From: Paracoccus stylophorae
Lineage (GTDB): Bacteria > Pseudomonadota > Alphaproteobacteria > Rhodobacterales > Rhodobacteraceae
DNA length: 64,000 bases
Reading direction: 5' to 3'
NCBI RefSeq assembly: GCF_028553765.1
Contig: NZ_CP067134.1
Location: 1,035,001-1,099,000 of the forward strand
Shown here: piece after piece, positions 61,582-64,000 of the stretch
Position numbering within the stretch: the stretch's first letter is position 1
Layout of the letters: each line of letters begins with the position of its first letter
Made by a program: the position numbers and the translations under genes
The notes under the pieces: model-generated
What the model saw: the letters and a program-made list of their open reading frames with translations, nothing else
The model's database searches: none
Told to the model about the DNA's origin: nothing

Positions 61582-62454
61582 TCAGGGCATCACGAATTCG
61601 ACGCCCGGCAGCACCGCGATCTCGGCCAGGTCGGCGTGATAAAGACCCGTCACCTCGTCCACGGTCTGCTGCGTCCAGCCGGGCAGGACGATGTTCTCGT
61701 CCAGCCGGTCGGGGCGCATGTCGGATTGCAGGACGCGGGCATAGATCTGGCGGCGCTGCTGGATCGACAGCTGGTCGCGTCCGGCGAGTTCGGTTTGCAG
61801 CCGGGCCAGCCCGGCCTCGCCCAGCAATTCCTGCATATAGATCATCGCGCCCGACAGCGGCGCGTCGGGCGGCATGTCGCCCGCCAGACGCGCCAGTTCG
61901 GGCCAGATCAGCGGCACATCCTCGTGGCACCAGACGACCACGCGCCGTCCCTGCGCCGCGCCGACCAGCCGGCGGATCGTGTCGCGCCAGCGCAGCTGCG
62001 TCGGCTGACAGCCCTGCATCAGCGATTCGTAGCTGCCCGAGTTGAGGTGATCGAGCTTGGACAAAAGCACCGCAGGGTTGCGCACGGCCACGAAGAATTC
62101 GGCCTGCGCGTCGGGGAACAGGTTGGCCAGCGCGGCGGCGCGCGTGCCGATCTGCGGATAAAGCCCGTCGCGGCCGATGGCGCGGCCCGGCGCGCCCAGA
62201 AGCGTGGGGGTGGACATGACCACCCGTTCCGGGGCGTCGCTGTCCAGCATCGCGTCCAGCATGATCTGCTGCATCTCGGGCGTGGCGGGGCCGCCGTTCA
62301 GGGCCATGATCGCCTCTTCGAACAGGCCGCGATGGCGCGAGGGGACGACGATCTCGGTCCGGTGCCGGGTCAGCCATGCCCGGTTCGCAAGCAGGGTCTT
62401 GAGCAGGCGGTCGCCGTCCGTGCCATGCACCCCGAGGTGGAAAACCATCTGCAT
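61582..62454 (-). CDS. Degenerate sulfotransferase-like protein
   Basis: This is a 290-residue protein of unknown function. The N-terminus MQMVFHLGVHGTDGDRLLK occupies the position of a sulfotransferase PAPS loop, but the Lys-Thr-Gly-Thr-Ser of the active form is replaced by Gly-Thr-Asp-Gly-Asp. A later segment, EFFVAVRNPAVLLSKLDHL, resembles the R.P...S phosphate-binding region. No membrane helix is present. AGGACAG precedes the chosen ATG; an in-frame start 63 bases upstream is less likely. It is convergent with the rhomboid-like gene, with repeat copy B between them. Confidence 0.6.
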   Translation of the reverse strand: MQMVFHLGVHGTDGDRLLKTLLANRAWLTRHRTEIVVPSRHRGLFEEAIMALNGGPATPEMQQIMLDAMLDSDAPERVVMSTPTLLGAPGRAIGRDGLYPQIGTRAAALANLFPDAQAEFFVAVRNPAVLLSKLDHLNSGSYESLMQGCQPTQLRWRDTIRRLVGAAQGRRVVVWCHEDVPLIWPELARLAGDMPPDAPLSGAMIYMQELLGEAGLARLQTELAGRDQLSIQQRRQIYARVLQSDMRPDRLDENIVLPGWTQQTVDEVTGLYHADLAEIAVLPGVEFVMP

Positions 62455-62555
62455 CTGTCCTGCCTCGTCCGTTCTTTCTGCAACCATCGGGTGTGGCGCC
62501 GGCACACTAGCCGCCATTCGTGGACAGTCAATTCGCTTTGCAGTATCGCCTGAGC

Positions 62556-64000
62556 ATGAGCGTCACCGACAGCCCGCGGCGGTCCCCGCGCCGCCGCCGC
62601 ATCCACGATCACGCGCTGCGGCACGGCGGCGGTCCGGCCTGGTCGCTGGCCGCCGTCGCCATCGCGGCGCTGGTGCTGATGCCGGTGGGCGCGGTGTTCT
62701 GGCTGGCGCTGAACCCGGTCGAGAATATCTGGCCGCATCTGCTGTCCACGGTGATGCCGCGCTATACCATCAACACCGTCGTTCTGGCGGCGGGCACGGG
62801 CGCGCTGGCGGCGGCGATGGGGACGGGTGCGGCGTGGCTGGTCAGCATGTACGATTTCCGCAGCCGGCGCGCGCTGGAATGGCTGCTGCTGCTGCCGCTG
62901 GCGGTGCCGGCGTATATCGGCGCCTATGCGCTGGCCGATTTCCTGGATTACAGCGGGCCGGTCCAGACCGCGCTGCGCGGCTGGTTCGGCTGGTCCAGCG
63001 CGCGCGATTACTGGTTTCCCAATATCCGCTCGATCGAGGCGGCGATCCTGGTCCTGGCCTCGGCGCTGTATCCCTATGTCTATCTGCTGACGCGGGCGGC
63101 GCTGCACGAGCAATCGGGCAGCGCATACGAAGTCGCGCGCGCCCTGGGCACCGGGCCGTGGGCGGTGTTCCTGCGGCTGGGCCTGCCGCTGGCGCGGCCG
63201 GCCATCGTCGCGGGGTCGGCCATCGCGATGATGGAGGCGGTCGCAGATTACGGGGTCGTCAGCTATTTCGGGGTGCAGACGCTGAACACCGGCATCTTCA
63301 CCACCTGGCTGGAACGGCGCAACGCGGGCGGGGCGGCGCAGATTGCCTGCGTCATTCTGCTGGTGGTCGTGATCCTGGCGCTGTGGGAACGGTTCGGCCG
63401 GCGCAACGCCCGCTATCATCAAAGCGCGCGCCAGCCGCGCCCCATCGTGCGCCAGCGGCTGCACGGGATGCCCGCTCTGCTGGCGGCGCTGGCCTGCGCG
63501 CTGCCCTTCGGGCTGGGCTTCGTGCTGCCGGTGGCGGTGATCCTGAACTATGCGCTGGCCTATCCGCAGGGGTGGGTGACGCCGGGGCTGGCGCAGGCGG
63601 CGTGGCACACGGTCAGCCTGGGCGGGGTGGCTGCGGTGCTGACGGTGGGGCTGGCGCTGATCATGGTTTACGGCGTGCGCCTGTCGGGGCGGGCGATGCC
63701 GCGTCTGTTGCTGCCGGTGACGACGGTCGGCTATGCCGCGCCGGGGGCGGTGCTGGCGGTCGGTATCCTGATCCCGCTGGCGGCGCTGGACCACCGGATC
63801 GCGGATGGCTGGCTGGTGCTGACCGGGACCGATCCGGGGCTGATCCTGACCGGCAGCGGCGCGGCGATCGTGTTCGCCTATCTCGTCCGGTTCTTTGCCA
63901 TCGGGCAGGGCGCCATCGACGGGGCGTTCACCCGCGTCCCGCCCTCGTTGCCGATGGCGGCGCGGTCGCTGGGGCGGGACAATGCCGGCGTGCTGCGCGA
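62556..64000 (+). CDS. Iron(III)-type ABC transporter permease, 5' part (truncated by window edge)
   Basis: The frame opens at ATG 62556 and runs to the window end without a stop; about 481 residues are visible. It begins with a basic cytoplasmic leader (SPRRSPRRRRIHDHALRHGG) and then about ten membrane helices in two MetI-like halves, the architecture of FbpB/AfuB-type permeases. The EAA coupling loop of the first half reads EVARALGTGPWAVFLRLGLPLARPAIVAG; the second begins SLGRDNAGVLR at the edge. Such proteins form the channel for periplasmic ferric iron (or thiamine/2-aminoethylphosphonate in relatives). The partner ATPase and binding protein are outside the window. Confidence 0.85.
   Translation, partial: MSVTDSPRRSPRRRRIHDHALRHGGGPAWSLAAVAIAALVLMPVGAVFWLALNPVENIWPHLLSTVMPRYTINTVVLAAGTGALAAAMGTGAAWLVSMYDFRSRRALEWLLLLPLAVPAYIGAYALADFLDYSGPVQTALRGWFGWSSARDYWFPNIRSIEAAILVLASALYPYVYLLTRAALHEQSGSAYEVARALGTGPWAVFLRLGLPLARPAIVAGSAIAMMEAVADYGVVSYFGVQTLNTGIFTTWLERRNAGGAAQIACVILLVVVILALWERFGRRNARYHQSARQPRPIVRQRLHGMPALLAALACALPFGLGFVLPVAVILNYALAYPQGWVTPGLAQAAWHTVSLGGVAAVLTVGLALIMVYGVRLSGRAMPRLLLPVTTVGYAAPGAVLAVGILIPLAALDHRIADGWLVLTGTDPGLILTGSGAAIVFAYLVRFFAIGQGAIDGAFTRVPPSLPMAARSLGRDNAGVLR

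Overview
The window looks like chromosomal DNA of a Paracoccus-type alphaproteobacterium (Rhodobacterales). The support is high G+C, GTG/TTG starts mixed with ATG, and family-specific neighbourhoods: murC-DUF2484, a short-chain fatty-acyl regulator with TTTGCAAA sites, paired YIP1 proteins before sufS, and a bactofilin beside an M23 peptidase. These are sequence-pattern judgements; no database search was run. I see no rRNA, tRNA, CRISPR array, prophage or insertion sequence.

Layout. 0-2.1 kb: end of a suf (Fe-S assembly) operon with two YIP1 membrane proteins and sufS. 2.2-9.0 kb: a DadA-like oxidoreductase, uvrB, an I78 inhibitor lipoprotein and acnA, which has a strong terminator. 9.2-12.8 kb: a DUF1223 protein, an EamA transporter, YciB and an alpha/beta hydrolase. 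13-17 kb: rne with a long leader, then ccdA. 17.3-35.4 kb: division/cell-wall genes in the order ftsW-murG-murC-DUF2484 // murB-ddl-ftsQ-ftsA-ftsZ-lpxC-bamD. The break between DUF2484 and murB holds a cassette of about 5.8 kb for surface glycosylation (sulfotransferase-like, two glycosyltransferases, UDP-galactopyranose mutase). 35.5-44.5 kb: recN and a valine/isobutyrate catabolic block (mmsB, hydrolase/hydratase, acyl-CoA dehydrogenase, mmsA) with a divergent LysR regulator. 44.6-53.2 kb: a CBS protein, coaD, DUF2189, an SDR, an FAH-family hydrolase, bactofilin plus M23 peptidase, the ScfR/PccR-type regulator and an MFS exporter. 53.2-60.6 kb: dnaB, pyrC-pyrE, a small phasin-like protein, SulP plus a tandem universal stress protein, and trpS. 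60.7-64 kb: a rhomboid homologue lacking catalytic residues, a degenerate sulfotransferase-like protein and the start of an iron-type ABC permease cut by the window edge.

How the genes work together. Much of the window is envelope construction: peptidoglycan precursors (MurG/C/B, Ddl), divisome (FtsW/Q/A/Z), lipid A (LpxC), outer-membrane assembly (BamD), and bactofilin with its peptidase. The glycosylation cassette inside this cluster suggests surface decoration with galactofuranose. The second theme is acyl-CoA/valine carbon flow into the TCA cycle (mmsA/B, acyl-CoA dehydrogenase, acnA, ScfR-type regulator).

Most notable non-gene signals: a dispersed repeat of about 90 bp in two inverted copies (26.9 and 61.5 kb), paired TTTGCAAA sites in front of the ScfR-type regulator, a palindrome over the acnA -10 box, and a structured leader in front of the SulP transporter.
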